Below, piece by piece: positions 45,162 to 54,480 of a DNA stretch of 64,000 bases. The notes under the pieces were generated by a model. That model had not been told where the DNA came from and did no database searches. It saw only the letters and a program-made list of their open reading frames with translations. The stretch is taken from positions 1 to 64,000 of the forward strand of contig CAIRMR010000005.1 in the NCBI GenBank assembly GCA_903879715.1. The letters are read 5' to 3'. The position numbers were made by a program, and so were the translations under genes. Every line of letters starts with the position of its first letter. Within the stretch, counting starts at the first letter, position 1. The stretch is from an uncultured Bacteroidales bacterium (lineage in GTDB: Bacteria > Bacteroidota > Bacteroidia > Bacteroidales > UBA4417).

Positions 45162-45728
45162 TTACTTTATCGGATTTTGAAGGCTGAGATTAAATTTTTC
45201 GGGATATTTTGCGACTTTCTCCGAATAAAAAGCTTCAATTTTCTTTAAATCAGCATCATAATCTCCTGTTGTATTCAACCAACCACCAATTCCGCCAATT
45301 TTATTTTTATAGTCGAGAAACCCAAAGGCTATAGGAACATTCGCGTTTGCGGCAATATAGTAAAAACCGCGCTTCCAGTTCAGGTTCAGGCTTCGGGTTC
45401 CTTCGGGGGTTATTGTAATGTAAAGGCTATCATATTTTTTAAACATCTCACCCACCTGTAACACAATATTGGTACTGGCTTTCCGATCGACAGGAATTCC
45501 TCCTACCGCTTTTAAAATCCCGCCAAGCGGGAAGACAAATGCTTCCTTTTTTACAAGATATTTCGAATCCACTCCGATTGACATATAGCCAAGAAATCCA
45601 ATCAGGAAATCCCAGTTACTGGTATGAGGAGCCATCATCACTACCATTTTTTTTTCACCAGGAGGAAGATTGACTACCACTTTCCATCCAAATAGTTTTA
45701 ATATAAATCGGGCGATTTTTTTTTTCAT
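45162..45728 (-). CDS. PlsC-type acyltransferase
   Basis: A 188-residue protein of the 1-acyl-glycerol-3-phosphate acyltransferase superfamily. The H-x4-D catalytic motif is HTSNWD (about 35-40) and the substrate-binding motif is ITPEGTRS. It has an amphipathic N-terminal segment. Likely transfers an acyl chain to a lipid precursor; the acceptor is unknown. Monocistronic by inspection. Confidence 0.78.
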   Translation of the reverse strand: MKKKIARFILKLFGWKVVVNLPPGEKKMVVMMAPHTSNWDFLIGFLGYMSIGVDSKYLVKKEAFVFPLGGILKAVGGIPVDRKASTNIVLQVGEMFKKYDSLYITITPEGTRSLNLNWKRGFYYIAANANVPIAFGFLDYKNKIGGIGGWLNTTGDYDADLKKIEAFYSEKVAKYPEKFNLSLQNPIK

Positions 45729-45825
45729 AAATATGTAGTTCAGTTGTTGGCTGGATGTAACGAAAGTTTAAAATATCTTGTCAGAATTCAGGGCTAAGAC
45801 AGCCCCGATGTGAAGTAATGGAATT

Positions 45826-47700
45826 TTAAATATCTAATTCCAGGTTCAGTTGATCCCTGAGCCTGTTCACATTTGGATTCTGCGCGGCCATGGCATCCAG
45901 TTTATCGCGGTCGTTCATGTATTTTTTGGTTTCAGTCTGCTGCTCTGTAACAACTATTTGCATCGTAATGAAGTCGTTTTTCAGCTCATCGCGAAGGAAT
46001 TCGAGAAGCAGGTTACGCCGGTCATTTAATTCTTTTGCCAGAACTGTATTGCCGACTGTCAGCAAAAGCACATTATCAGGCTGCAAAACAGCTTTATACG
46101 ATGTAAGGGCAGCGTAAAATAAAGCAGAATCAAATTTCTTTAGCTCAGCAAAACGCAATAGCGCTTCTTCAATCTGCTCAAATGTAAAAATTCCGGTCCG
46201 GTCTTTTACCTGGTCAGCTTTTACCGAACCAGCTAACTGATCCGCCTGCATAACAGATTTTATCGAAAAACTTGACCGGTGATGTGATTGAACAGGCACA
46301 TCATGTTCAGGTGTTTCAACAACTTCAGGTTCAGATACTTTCAGTGGTTCAGGTTGGGGTATAACCCCGGAAACAGGAGCCGGCTGGAGTATAGTTTCAG
46401 TAACAGAAGTTTCAGATATAGTTGGAACTGAAACCTGGACAGGAATGGGCTCCGGAATTGCGGCTACCGGCACCACAGAAGGATTAGCCACTGGTGGAAC
46501 TGGTTCAGCAATTACCTGGGGTTGGGAAACAACTGTTGGTGCTGGTTTCGTTTCTGTAATAACAGACACTTGTGCCGCAGGTTGAATCCCAGCCTGCATC
46601 TGCATTTGTCCGCTCAATTTGCATATCTGGATCAGAGGGACTTCAAGTGCCAGTCTCTTATTGTTTGATGTACGGTAAGTAATATCACACTTGTTGATGA
46701 TATCCATTGCATCTATCAACAGTTGCATTGGCACTGCGCAAGCCTGGTTCGAATACTTTGCACGGATTGCATCACTGGTTTCGATTAGCTTAACTGTGGC
46801 AGGATCAATGCTCATGAGCAGGTTCCGCAAATGTTCGCCCATCCCGGTAATAAAGTGCTGACCATCGAATCCTTTCTCTATAACCTCGTTGATAATCAGC
46901 AAAGTATCCTTAAAATTCCCGTTTCGCATGTATTCCATGATACGGAAGTAATATTCGTAATCGAGTACGTTCAGGTTTTCGAGCACAAGTTCCCGGCTGA
47001 TATTGCGGTCGCCAAGGTTAACCATCTGATCAAAAACTGACAAAGCATCGCGAAGAGCGCCATCTGCTTTATGGGCAATAATATGAAGAGCTTCAGGATC
47101 AGCCGCAACTCCTTCGCTGTTAGCAACAAACAAAAGGTGCTTTGCGATATCATCGACAGTAATACGTTTGAAATCAAAAATCTGGCAACGCGAAAGAATG
47201 GTAGGAATAATCTTATGTTTCTCTGTCGTAGCGAGAATAAACTTAGCATAAGCGGGCGGCTCTTCCAGTGTCTTCAGAAATGCGTTAAACGCTGCTGAAG
47301 AAAGCATATGAACCTCATCAATGATATACACTTTATATTTCCCCATTTGCGGTGGAATCCTGACCTGGTCCACCAGGTTGCGAATATCATCAACACTGTT
47401 GTTGGAAGCCGCATCCAGTTCATGAATATTGAAAGAGGCCGAATCGTTAAACGCAATACAGGAGGAGCATTCGTTACAAGGCTCTGTATCGGAAGTAGGA
47501 TGCAGGCAGTTTATCGTTTTGGCAAGAATGCGGGCGCAAGTGGTTTTGCCAACACCGCGAGGTCCGCAGAAAAGGAAGGCTTGCGCAAGCTGGTTGTTGC
47601 GAATAGCATTCTTGAGGGTTCCGGTAATCGAAATTTGCCCCACAACTGTGCTGAAGGTAACAGGACGATATTTTCGTGCCGATACTATAAAATTATCCAT
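45826..47700 (-). CDS. dnaX: DNA polymerase III subunit gamma/tau
   Basis: A 624-residue clamp-loader subunit. AAA+ core with Walker A GPRGVGKT (46-53), zinc cysteines C65, C75, C78, C81, DEVH (128-131) and the SRC sensor. A proline/valine-rich linker occupies about 370-480, followed by a tau-like C-terminal domain that binds the polymerase. A DNA promoter box CAAAAGTA (minus-strand TACTTTTG) lies about 80 bases upstream. Confidence 0.95.
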   Translation of the reverse strand: MDNFIVSARKYRPVTFSTVVGQISITGTLKNAIRNNQLAQAFLFCGPRGVGKTTCARILAKTINCLHPTSDTEPCNECSSCIAFNDSASFNIHELDAASNNSVDDIRNLVDQVRIPPQMGKYKVYIIDEVHMLSSAAFNAFLKTLEEPPAYAKFILATTEKHKIIPTILSRCQIFDFKRITVDDIAKHLLFVANSEGVAADPEALHIIAHKADGALRDALSVFDQMVNLGDRNISRELVLENLNVLDYEYYFRIMEYMRNGNFKDTLLIINEVIEKGFDGQHFITGMGEHLRNLLMSIDPATVKLIETSDAIRAKYSNQACAVPMQLLIDAMDIINKCDITYRTSNNKRLALEVPLIQICKLSGQMQMQAGIQPAAQVSVITETKPAPTVVSQPQVIAEPVPPVANPSVVPVAAIPEPIPVQVSVPTISETSVTETILQPAPVSGVIPQPEPLKVSEPEVVETPEHDVPVQSHHRSSFSIKSVMQADQLAGSVKADQVKDRTGIFTFEQIEEALLRFAELKKFDSALFYAALTSYKAVLQPDNVLLLTVGNTVLAKELNDRRNLLLEFLRDELKNDFITMQIVVTEQQTETKKYMNDRDKLDAMAAQNPNVNRLRDQLNLELDI

Positions 47701-47779
47701 AATAGACTGAAGGTTAGTTCACTATTCCAGAATTCCGGTTTTTTGTTCTAATTCTGAAAAAAGTAAAAATATACAAATT

Positions 47780-47787
47780 CAAAAGTA
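47780..47787 (-). promoter_or_regulatory. -7 promoter box for dnaX
   Basis: Minus-strand TACTTTTG, an exact match, 80 bases before the dnaX start codon. Confidence 0.45.
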
Positions 47788-47967
47788 AAACAATTCGGCT
47801 AATGAGAGCCGGTTTGTTAATAAAAATGAAAATGGTGAAAACCAGCCTATGCCATCCTTCGATCTTTGCCATTTTTACCATTGATTTATTAATTATAGGA
47901 AACGAAGCCCGTGGAATTAACATGTACAAATTCAAAAATCAATGAGCTCTGTTTTTTCGATCGGGAA

Positions 47968-47993
47968 TCTGGTATAGCATTCTGGTATAGCAT
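47968..47993. repeat. Two tandem 13-base repeats
   Basis: TCTGGTATAGCAT occurs twice in a row, between the divergent dnaX and deacetylase genes. Function unknown; may be simple slippage. The rest of 47788-48049 holds nothing I recognise. Confidence 0.6.
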
Positions 47994-48049
47994 TAAGGAC
48001 TAAATTGTGACTATAAATATCTTAAAAAGAAGTCTTACGATAAAAAACG

Positions 48050-48057
48050 TATTTTTG
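48050..48057 (+). promoter_or_regulatory. -7 promoter box for the deacetylase gene
   Basis: TATTTTTG, an exact match, 19 bases before the start codon at 48077. Confidence 0.45.
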
Positions 48058-48076
48058 CTTAATATCTTCTGCTCTC

Positions 48077-49387
48077 ATGTTATTAATCCTGGTTCCAAAA
48101 GAAACTAACCGCCTGCATTTTACCATGCAGCTTATGCTAACCAATTTGTTGGGGCTGGAGATAAATTACACCAACGACCTTTCATTTTTTGAAAATTATG
48201 ATGGACCAAAGTTTTCGTACGGTGTACCTGTTGGAGAAAGATTTCTGTACGTTGCATCCAATGGATTACTTTTCGAAAGTAAAATATATGCCAGGGAACT
48301 AAGGCATTTTACTTTTGAAGGAGGTTTGGTTTTTTTTCCTGTAAAAGACAAAGATTCAGTTTTGCCGTTCGACCCATTTGCAGCTTCTTTTTACCTGGTG
48401 AGTCGGTATGAGGAATATCTTCCGCACCTCCGCGATAATCATAACCGCTACATGGCTTTAGGTAGTGATGCGTATCAGCAAGGATACCTGCATAAACCAC
48501 TTGTTAATATCTGGTCGGTTCGAATCAAAAATATTTTGCACAAATGGTTCCCTGATCTGGCATTTACGACTCCTGTTTATAGTTTTATTCCCACCATTGA
48601 CATAGACGCTGCCTATGCCTTCAAAAACAAAGGCCTGACAAGAGCCATTGGAGGCATTGCCAAAGCATTTCAGAACAGGGACTACGATGAAGTGCGGCAT
48701 AGGATTAGGGTCCTGTTCAGGCTTGAGCACGATCCTTTCGACACATTTGAACTCCAGATGCAATTGCAGGAAAAATACAATTACCGGGCAATTTATTTCA
48801 TTTTGCTTGCTGATTATGGCCCTAATGACAAGAATTGTCCTTACAACAACAGATATTTTCAAAGACTCATCAGGTACCTGGCTGATTATGCCGAAATCGG
48901 AATACATCCTTCTTATGCTTCATTCCAGCAGCCTTCGCTTATGGTTATGGAAACCGCCCGCTTATCTAAAATCCTGAAGCGCGAGGTGGAGCTAAGCCGC
49001 CAGCATTTTCTCAAATTATCGATGCCTGAAACATACCGAAACCTTATAAATAATGATATAATTCATGATTATACAATGGGCTATGCCGAAGTGGCCGGAT
49101 TCAGGGCATCTATTTGCACACCTTTCCCATTCTTTGATCTTGATCAGGATTCAATTACTAACCTGGTAATCCATCCTTTTGCAGCCATGGACGGGACTCT
49201 TCATGATTATATGAAACTTACTCCCCAAAAAGCAACCGAAACAATAAATGAACTGATACAGGAAGTAAAAAAAGTCGGAGGTACATTTATACCTTTGTGG
49301 CACAACCCTGCGCTTAATGAAGTTGGCAACTGGAAGGGATGGCTTAAGGTGTATATTGATATGGTTGAAGAAGGGATGAAACAATAG
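48077..49387 (+). CDS. Polysaccharide deacetylase-like protein
   Basis: A 436-residue protein. The N-terminal part (about 1-170) is a conserved Bacteroidota segment (DUF7033-type). From about 175 the polysaccharide deacetylase (CE4-like) barrel begins: FIPTIDIDAAYAFKNKG, YAEIGIHPSYASF (metal H), SRQHFLKLSMPETYRNL (R and H of motif 3) and WHNPALNE near the end. It may deacetylate a cell-surface sugar, or act as an inactive homologue; no signal peptide is seen. Confidence 0.75.
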   Translation: MLLILVPKETNRLHFTMQLMLTNLLGLEINYTNDLSFFENYDGPKFSYGVPVGERFLYVASNGLLFESKIYARELRHFTFEGGLVFFPVKDKDSVLPFDPFAASFYLVSRYEEYLPHLRDNHNRYMALGSDAYQQGYLHKPLVNIWSVRIKNILHKWFPDLAFTTPVYSFIPTIDIDAAYAFKNKGLTRAIGGIAKAFQNRDYDEVRHRIRVLFRLEHDPFDTFELQMQLQEKYNYRAIYFILLADYGPNDKNCPYNNRYFQRLIRYLADYAEIGIHPSYASFQQPSLMVMETARLSKILKREVELSRQHFLKLSMPETYRNLINNDIIHDYTMGYAEVAGFRASICTPFPFFDLDQDSITNLVIHPFAAMDGTLHDYMKLTPQKATETINELIQEVKKVGGTFIPLWHNPALNEVGNWKGWLKVYIDMVEEGMKQ

Positions 49388-49394
49388 GAAGGAA

Positions 49395-49607
49395 AGATGT
49401 GGGATGTAGGATGTAGGATGTCGGATGTTGGTTGTCGGTTGTTGGAAAAATGCTATTCCCTTAAATATAACCTAAGTTAACCATTAACTATTTTCCATTA
49501 ACCATTAACTCCTCTATTCTATGAGATGTTGCAAAAATGATATTCTCTTATTTATAACCTCAGTTAAACATTGACTATTTCCCATTCACCATTAACTACT
49601 TTTTTCC
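49395..49607. repeat. Intergenic repeats before the FemAB-like gene
   Basis: GGATGTA/C/T units repeat with a period of about 7-8 bases (49395-49447). They are followed by an 87-base imperfect tandem duplication: copy 1 starts at 49441 and copy 2 at 49528, each with GTTG[GC]AAAAATG and CCATTAACCATTAACT-like units. The stretch contains no gene. Confidence 0.75.
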
Positions 49608-50570
49608 ATGATCCGGTTCCTGCAACATGATAAGATTGATAAATCATTATGGGATGAGTGTATTGGTATTGCTGTTAACGGAAATCTATACGCATATTCC
49701 TGGTACTTGGATATAGTGAGTCCCGGCTGGTGCGCACTCGTTGAAGATGACTATGATAATGTATTTCCGTTACCCGTTTCCACCAAAGCAGGTTTCAGTT
49801 ATATTATGCAACCTTTTTTTACTCAGCAACTTGGGCTTTTCTACAAATCATTTTCAGCGAAAGATAGACTTGAAGAATTTTTAAACTGTATTCCTGCCAA
49901 ATTCAGATATATTGACTTTAACCTGAATACGTCCAATGAAATGCCTGCCTCAGCAAATGTTTCAGAAATGACCAATTTTGAATTGGAACTTACCATTGAG
50001 TATAGGGATTTAATTAAAGGTTACCAAAACAATTTGCAGCGCAATATTAAAAAAGCTGATCAAAACAATTTCACTTTATCCAAACACGTCAGACCGGAAG
50101 AAATAATTTCACTGTTCAGAGCTAACAAAGGCCAGGAGTTAACACATCTAAACAACAAACAATATGCGATTGTAAAAGATATTGCATATAAAAGCATAAA
50201 CAAGGGAATTGGCGAAATATGGGGAGCTTATGATGAATTTAACCAACTGTTAGCAGCAATACTTTGGGTTAGCAGTCATCAGAAAGCTATTTTCCTTTTT
50301 TCTGCATTATCCGGAACAGGTAAAAAACGGAATGCCATGCCCTGGCTTATCGACTCTTTTATAAAACAAAATGCCGGCAAGCCACTGACTCTTGACTTTG
50401 AAGGATCAAATGTGGAAGGGCTGGCAAGATTTTACAGCAGTTTTGGCGCAAAAAAGCTTATTTATCAGCGATATATGCGAACCTCTCTCCCTCCGCTTCT
50501 TAGGATAGGGCTTAAAATATGGAGATTAAGCAGGTTGTATTTAAAAAAATATTTTCTTTTCGCTAAATAA
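49608..50570 (+). CDS. FemAB/GNAT-like acyltransferase-fold protein
   Basis: A 320-residue protein without signal peptide or membrane helix. It reads as a GNAT-fold aminoacyl/acyltransferase of the FemAB or BioF2-like type: LIKGYQNNLQRNIKKADQNN (about 136-155) and IFLFSALSGTGKKRNAMPWL (about 228-247), then DFEGSNVEGLARFYSSFGA (about 263-281). It is 220 bases downstream of the deacetylase gene on the same strand, and so may act on the same surface glycan. No named family is certain. Confidence 0.6.
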   Translation: MIRFLQHDKIDKSLWDECIGIAVNGNLYAYSWYLDIVSPGWCALVEDDYDNVFPLPVSTKAGFSYIMQPFFTQQLGLFYKSFSAKDRLEEFLNCIPAKFRYIDFNLNTSNEMPASANVSEMTNFELELTIEYRDLIKGYQNNLQRNIKKADQNNFTLSKHVRPEEIISLFRANKGQELTHLNNKQYAIVKDIAYKSINKGIGEIWGAYDEFNQLLAAILWVSSHQKAIFLFSALSGTGKKRNAMPWLIDSFIKQNAGKPLTLDFEGSNVEGLARFYSSFGAKKLIYQRYMRTSLPPLLRIGLKIWRLSRLYLKKYFLFAK

Positions 50571-50584
50571 TAACCCAAAGTACT

Positions 50585-50592
50585 TATTTTTG
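50585..50592 (+). promoter_or_regulatory. -7 promoter box for upp
   Basis: TATTTTTG, an exact match, 49 bases before the start codon. Confidence 0.5.
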
Positions 50593-50641
50593 TAAGGAAT
50601 CGGAATCAAGATAAAACATAAACGAAACAACAACCAGTAGT

Positions 50642-51292
50642 ATGGTGATCAATATAGGAAGTAAAAATTCAGTAGTCAACCAGTTTGTGTGTGAACTTCG
50701 TGATGTATCCCTGCAACTGGACAGGATGCGATTCAGGCGGAATATGGAACGCTTAGGCGAAATATTTGCGTATGAAATCAGCAAGACAATGGAGTATGAA
50801 CCCAAGGAAGTAATCACTTCTTTAGGCACAGCTGAAGTTCAGGTAATGAAAAACCATCCGATACTTGCTACTATTTTAAGAGCTGGCTTGCCTTTGCACC
50901 AGGGAATGCTGAATTATTTTGATAGTTCCGACAATGCCTTTGTATCAGCTTACCGTGAACACCGGAAAGATGATAAATTTTCGATTCAGATTGAATATGT
51001 TTCAAGTCCTGAAATTGAAAACCGTGTTTTGATATTAACCGACCCAATGCTTGCTACCGGCCAATCAATGGTAGCTTCCTACAATTCGTTGCTTATTCAC
51101 GGGAAACCTGCCCATACACATTTTGTATCCGTTGTTGCCAGTGTGCAGGGAGTCGAATATTTAAAACGAATGCTCCCAAAAACAGGCACAACCATCTGGG
51201 TAGCTGCCATTGATGATGAACTTACCGCTTTAGGATACATTGTTCCAGGTTTGGGAGATGCAGGCGATCTGGCATTTGGACAAAAAGTATAG
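50642..51292 (+). CDS. upp: Uracil phosphoribosyltransferase
   Basis: A 216-residue enzyme of pyrimidine salvage that makes UMP from uracil and PRPP. The PRPP-binding loop LTDPMLATGQSM (about 139-150) and the conserved ILRAGLPLHQGM are visible, with the C-terminal IVPGLGDAGDLAFGQKV. Full length for the family. Confidence 0.92.
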   Translation: MVINIGSKNSVVNQFVCELRDVSLQLDRMRFRRNMERLGEIFAYEISKTMEYEPKEVITSLGTAEVQVMKNHPILATILRAGLPLHQGMLNYFDSSDNAFVSAYREHRKDDKFSIQIEYVSSPEIENRVLILTDPMLATGQSMVASYNSLLIHGKPAHTHFVSVVASVQGVEYLKRMLPKTGTTIWVAAIDDELTALGYIVPGLGDAGDLAFGQKV

Positions 51293-51384
51293 TATCCCGC
51301 ATTTCCGGATTTATTTTCAAAATTTAACATTTGTAGCTGCAACATTCCCGGGTCTGTTGCGTTATAATACCAAACATTTTTATT

Positions 51385-51870
51385 TTGTCAGGATTTTTAA
51401 AAATACTTATCGTTTTCTTAGTAAGCAGCATCAAATTCCTGTTTGCTCCTGCTATATCATTTGGCTTGGGCTTGAATTTTATACAAACATGGCTTTCAAC
51501 TACAGCAGGTGGCATAGTAGGAGTGGTTGTATTCTTCTTTTTAAGTAAGTGGATACTCCAATTATACACCAGGTATTTTTTCTATTATTTTCATTTGGTT
51601 CGGGTGAAAGTCTACAATTCGCTGAATATTTCAATTCCCAAATTTATTCCCGCAAAACGATTTACAAAGCGTAACAGGCTGATTATTAAAATTGTGAAAA
51701 AATTCGGAATGGCTGGAATTGTAATTCTTACACCTGTTTTACTTTCTATACCTCTAGGTACCTTTATTGCCACAAGATACTATTCGACGAACCGCTTTTT
51801 ATTGGTTTACCTTAGTGCTTCAGTATTGTTCTGGTCGCTGTTCATGTCGTCAGCAATTTCTCTGTTTTAA
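51385..51870 (+). CDS. Conserved membrane protein (possible small multi-drug exporter type)
   Basis: A 161-residue membrane protein with about four predicted helices (about 4-26, 33-53, 108-128, 138-158). The last half (KFGMAGIVILTPVLLSIPLG, TRYYS) recalls small export proteins of the Sm_multidrug_ex type, but this is not certain. The start codon is a TTG; no ATG occurs before residue 109 in frame, so the start is uncertain. It lies 93 bases after upp on the same strand. Confidence 0.5.
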   Translation: MSGFLKILIVFLVSSIKFLFAPAISFGLGLNFIQTWLSTTAGGIVGVVVFFFLSKWILQLYTRYFFYYFHLVRVKVYNSLNISIPKFIPAKRFTKRNRLIIKIVKKFGMAGIVILTPVLLSIPLGTFIATRYYSTNRFLLVYLSASVLFWSLFMSSAISLF

Positions 51871-52018
51871 AAGAGTCTTTCGTTTTATTTTTTTCGGGTT
51901 GTTGTAAATTAAATCATTAATTTTACAAAGCTTTTACTGTGATATAAACGCATAGACATTTGGCTTACAGTAAATTATCATACCATCGGACTTAAGTTAT
52001 ACCTATAATATACCTATC

Positions 52019-53272
52019 ATGAAATTATTTGCGGGCAGCCTTGTACTCGAAAATCTTCGCATTTCATTGCAATCAGTACGGAGTCATATGATGCGGACCA
52101 CTTTAACTGTATTGATCATCGCCTTTGGGATTATGGCCCTGGTTGGCATACTCACTTCAATTGATGCGATCAAATATTATCTGAATGATAATTTCCAGAT
52201 GATGGGAGCCAATACTTTTACCATTCGTAACAGAACCATGCAGGTGCGCATTGGCAATAATCGCAGCAAGCCTAAGAATTTCAGGGAAATTTCTTTCGAA
52301 GAAGCGATGCGTTTTAAAGATTTATATTCATTTCCGGCTACACCTTCTGTTTTTATATTTGCCACCAACCTGGCAACAGTAAAATATGCGGCTAATAAGA
52401 CCAATCCAAATGTTCCGGTAATTGGTTGCGACGAAAATTATATCACCACTTCTGGCAACGAAATAGTTACAGGAAGGAATATTTCTCCTACCGAAGTATA
52501 CTATGGTTCTTCAGTTGCTATTGTTGGCAATGATGTTATAAAGAAAGTGTTTAAAAATAAAGAAGATCCGGTAGGAAAATACATCACCATCGGCCCGGGC
52601 AGATATCTCATTGTTGGAATTTTAAAAGAAAAAGGATCAAGCCTTGGTTTCAATCCGGATAATGTTTGCCTGATTCCTATCAATAGCGCCAGACAGCGGT
52701 TTTCGCGCCCCAATGCTTCCTATAGCATTAATATTCATGTAGCTGACGGCGAAAAACTTGAAGCCGCAATTGATGAGGCAACCGGTATTTTCAGAATTGT
52801 GCGGCAGGTTAGTGTCGGAGATGAAGATAGCTTTGATATTTCGAAAAGTGACAACCTGGCAAACATGCTGTTCGACAGCCTTAGTTACCTGCGCCTGGCT
52901 GCAGTAATTATTGGCGCTATTACATTATTGGGCGCGGCCATAGGCCTTATGAATATTATGCTGGTTTCAGTTACTGAAAGGACGCGGGAAATTGGAATCC
53001 GAAAAGCCATTGGTGCCACAAAACGAACCATCAGGAACCAGTTTTTAGCAGAAGCTGTTGTAATTGCTCAACTTGGCGGAATACTTGGAATTATCCTGGG
53101 TATAGCGATAGGCAATGCATTGGCACTTTCCATAGGCACAAGTTTTATCGTTCCATGGCGATGGATTATCTGGGGAGTTGGATTATGCGTTGTTGTAGCA
53201 TTGGCTTCAGGTATTATTCCTGCCGTAAAAGCAGCTAAGCTTGACCCTATCGACGCGCTGAGATACGAATAG
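52019..53272 (+). CDS. ABC transporter permease, MacB/FtsX type
   Basis: A 417-residue permease with an N-terminal helix (about 22-45), a large periplasmic MacB_PCD region (about 48-270) and three C-terminal helices of the FtsX type (about 290-320, 345-370, 380-400; SVTERTREIGIRKAIGATKR, then QLGGILGIILGIAIGNALAL). The MacB family exports macrolides, peptides or lipoproteins or works in cell envelope signalling. No ATPase or membrane fusion gene is next to it in this window, so its partners lie elsewhere. Confidence 0.85.
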   Translation: MKLFAGSLVLENLRISLQSVRSHMMRTTLTVLIIAFGIMALVGILTSIDAIKYYLNDNFQMMGANTFTIRNRTMQVRIGNNRSKPKNFREISFEEAMRFKDLYSFPATPSVFIFATNLATVKYAANKTNPNVPVIGCDENYITTSGNEIVTGRNISPTEVYYGSSVAIVGNDVIKKVFKNKEDPVGKYITIGPGRYLIVGILKEKGSSLGFNPDNVCLIPINSARQRFSRPNASYSINIHVADGEKLEAAIDEATGIFRIVRQVSVGDEDSFDISKSDNLANMLFDSLSYLRLAAVIIGAITLLGAAIGLMNIMLVSVTERTREIGIRKAIGATKRTIRNQFLAEAVVIAQLGGILGIILGIAIGNALALSIGTSFIVPWRWIIWGVGLCVVVALASGIIPAVKAAKLDPIDALRYE

Positions 53273-53374
53273 AGGTATTAGGAATTAGGTTTTAGGGATT
53301 GAGGTAACTGATAACGAGTTTTCCAGTAATTGAATTTCAGGTAATTATAAAATATTTAAAATTTATTTAGACAA

Positions 53375-53395
53375 ATGTCGTTATTTTTACGACAT
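53375..53395. promoter_or_regulatory. Palindromic operator of the Xre-RES pair
   Basis: ATGTCGT (53375-53381) and ACGACAT (53389-53395), a 7-base inverted repeat with a 7-base spacer. It lies at the -33 position of the promoter at 53402-53409, which is where an autoregulating antitoxin would bind. Repressor and role are inferred. Confidence 0.6.
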
Positions 53396-53401
53396 ATTGC
53401 T

Positions 53402-53409
53402 TACCTTTG
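53402..53409 (+). promoter_or_regulatory. -7 promoter box for the Xre-RES operon
   Basis: TACCTTTG, an exact match, 17 bases before the ATG at 53426, and inside the longer frame from 53375. It sets the start. Confidence 0.6.
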
Positions 53410-53425
53410 TGGAAAATTAAATCAA

Positions 53426-53854
53426 ATGGGAACAATGGAAATATTTGATCCAATGGTTACATATGGCTCAATAGATGATATTAATGCCATGTCTTTAATT
53501 ACCATGGTGCGTAAAGGTATTGGATTTGCAGTTTTTGATACGTTTGCTAACAAAAGTCCATTTACCAGTAATGAATGGTCAACCTACCTTCACCTTTCGG
53601 AACGCACCATGCAAAGATACCGAATCGAAAGACGCACCTTTGATCCGTTACAATCTGAAAAAATTATAGAAATAGCTCTTTTTTATAATAAGGGAGTAGA
53701 AGTTTTTGGCACGTCCGAAAAGTTTAACTCATGGCTCGAAACCAGTAATCTTGTTCTGGGAAATAGTAAGCCTAAAATGTTGTTGGATAATTCCTTTGGC
53801 ATTAATATGCTGAGAGATGAGCTGACCCGAATCGAATACGGAATCCTGGCATGA
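53426..53854 (+). CDS. Xre/MbcA/ParS-type antitoxin
   Basis: A protein of about 142 residues. It has an Xre-like N-terminal helical part and a C-terminal DUF2384-type domain (VEVFGTSEKFNSWLETSNL, GNSKPKMLLDNSFGINMLRD). This is the antitoxin of the Xre-RES family, which neutralises the RES toxin and represses its own promoter. It overlaps the toxin gene by 4 bases (ATGA). The reading frame opens at 53375, but the promoter at 53402 shows the start lies at 53426 or 53435. Confidence 0.9.
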   Translation: MGTMEIFDPMVTYGSIDDINAMSLITMVRKGIGFAVFDTFANKSPFTSNEWSTYLHLSERTMQRYRIERRTFDPLQSEKIIEIALFYNKGVEVFGTSEKFNSWLETSNLVLGNSKPKMLLDNSFGINMLRDELTRIEYGILA

Positions 53855-54312
53855 TCGTATTCCGGTTAAGTAAGTCGAAGTTTGCAAATGACCTTTCGGG
53901 AAAAGGTGCTGAAAAGAGCGGCGGCCGCTGGAACAGCAAAGGAACAGCTCTGGTATATACAAGTGCATCAAGAGCTTTGTGTACCACCGAAATTGCTGTT
54001 CATACTCCTTTAGGTAATCTTCCCCTTGATTATGAGCTCATCTCTATTGAAATTCCGGATGAAATGCAAATCCAGGAATTAACAAAGGAACAGCTTCCGC
54101 CAGACTGGAAATCACTACCACACTCGCATGCAACCCAGGAAATTGGTGACAGATTTGTATCAAAAGGAACTTTCCCTGTTTTAAAAGTGCCTTCAGTGGT
54201 AGTTCAGGATGAATTTAATTACCTGATCAATCCGGCACATGCAGATTCTCACAAAATCACAATCAAGTCGATTGAGCCATTCAATTTTGATGAGCGATTA
54301 TTCAACAAATAG
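53851..54312 (+). CDS. RES-domain toxin
   Basis: A 153-residue RES-domain protein. Conserved residues: R26 (GGRWNSKGTALVYTS), Y36, E47 (RALCTTEIAVH), S115 and the NP of EFNYLINPAH. The family degrades NAD+, and several are NAD+ glycohydrolases or phosphorylases that arrest growth. It follows the Xre antitoxin with a 4-base overlap. All key residues are present, so it is likely functional. Confidence 0.92.
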   Translation: MIVFRLSKSKFANDLSGKGAEKSGGRWNSKGTALVYTSASRALCTTEIAVHTPLGNLPLDYELISIEIPDEMQIQELTKEQLPPDWKSLPHSHATQEIGDRFVSKGTFPVLKVPSVVVQDEFNYLINPAHADSHKITIKSIEPFNFDERLFNK

Positions 54313-54480
54313 ACAGTAACTATTTTGGGGAGTTTGCTTTGTAAAGCAGATATCAACTGAAACCGATTTTTTTTCTATCGCAAAGTCGCTACAGTAACGC
54401 AAAGGGAGCAAAGGGCTAATAGGGAAACGTCGAATCCATCAAATCCAATTAAGCCGGTTAAACAAAACGAATAAAGGGTA
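54313..54480. other. Intergenic stretch with CGCAAAG-like repeats
   Basis: Holds a CGCAAAGTCGC / CGCAAAGGGAGCAAAGG repeat, a kind of decayed tract seen in Bacteroidota, and a weak TGCTTTGTAAAGCAG palindrome. No gene or clear promoter. Confidence 0.4.

Noticed and set aside
53375-53425. Antitoxin start at 53375
   Set aside because: The promoter and operator lie inside that extension, and residues 1-17 have no domain character.
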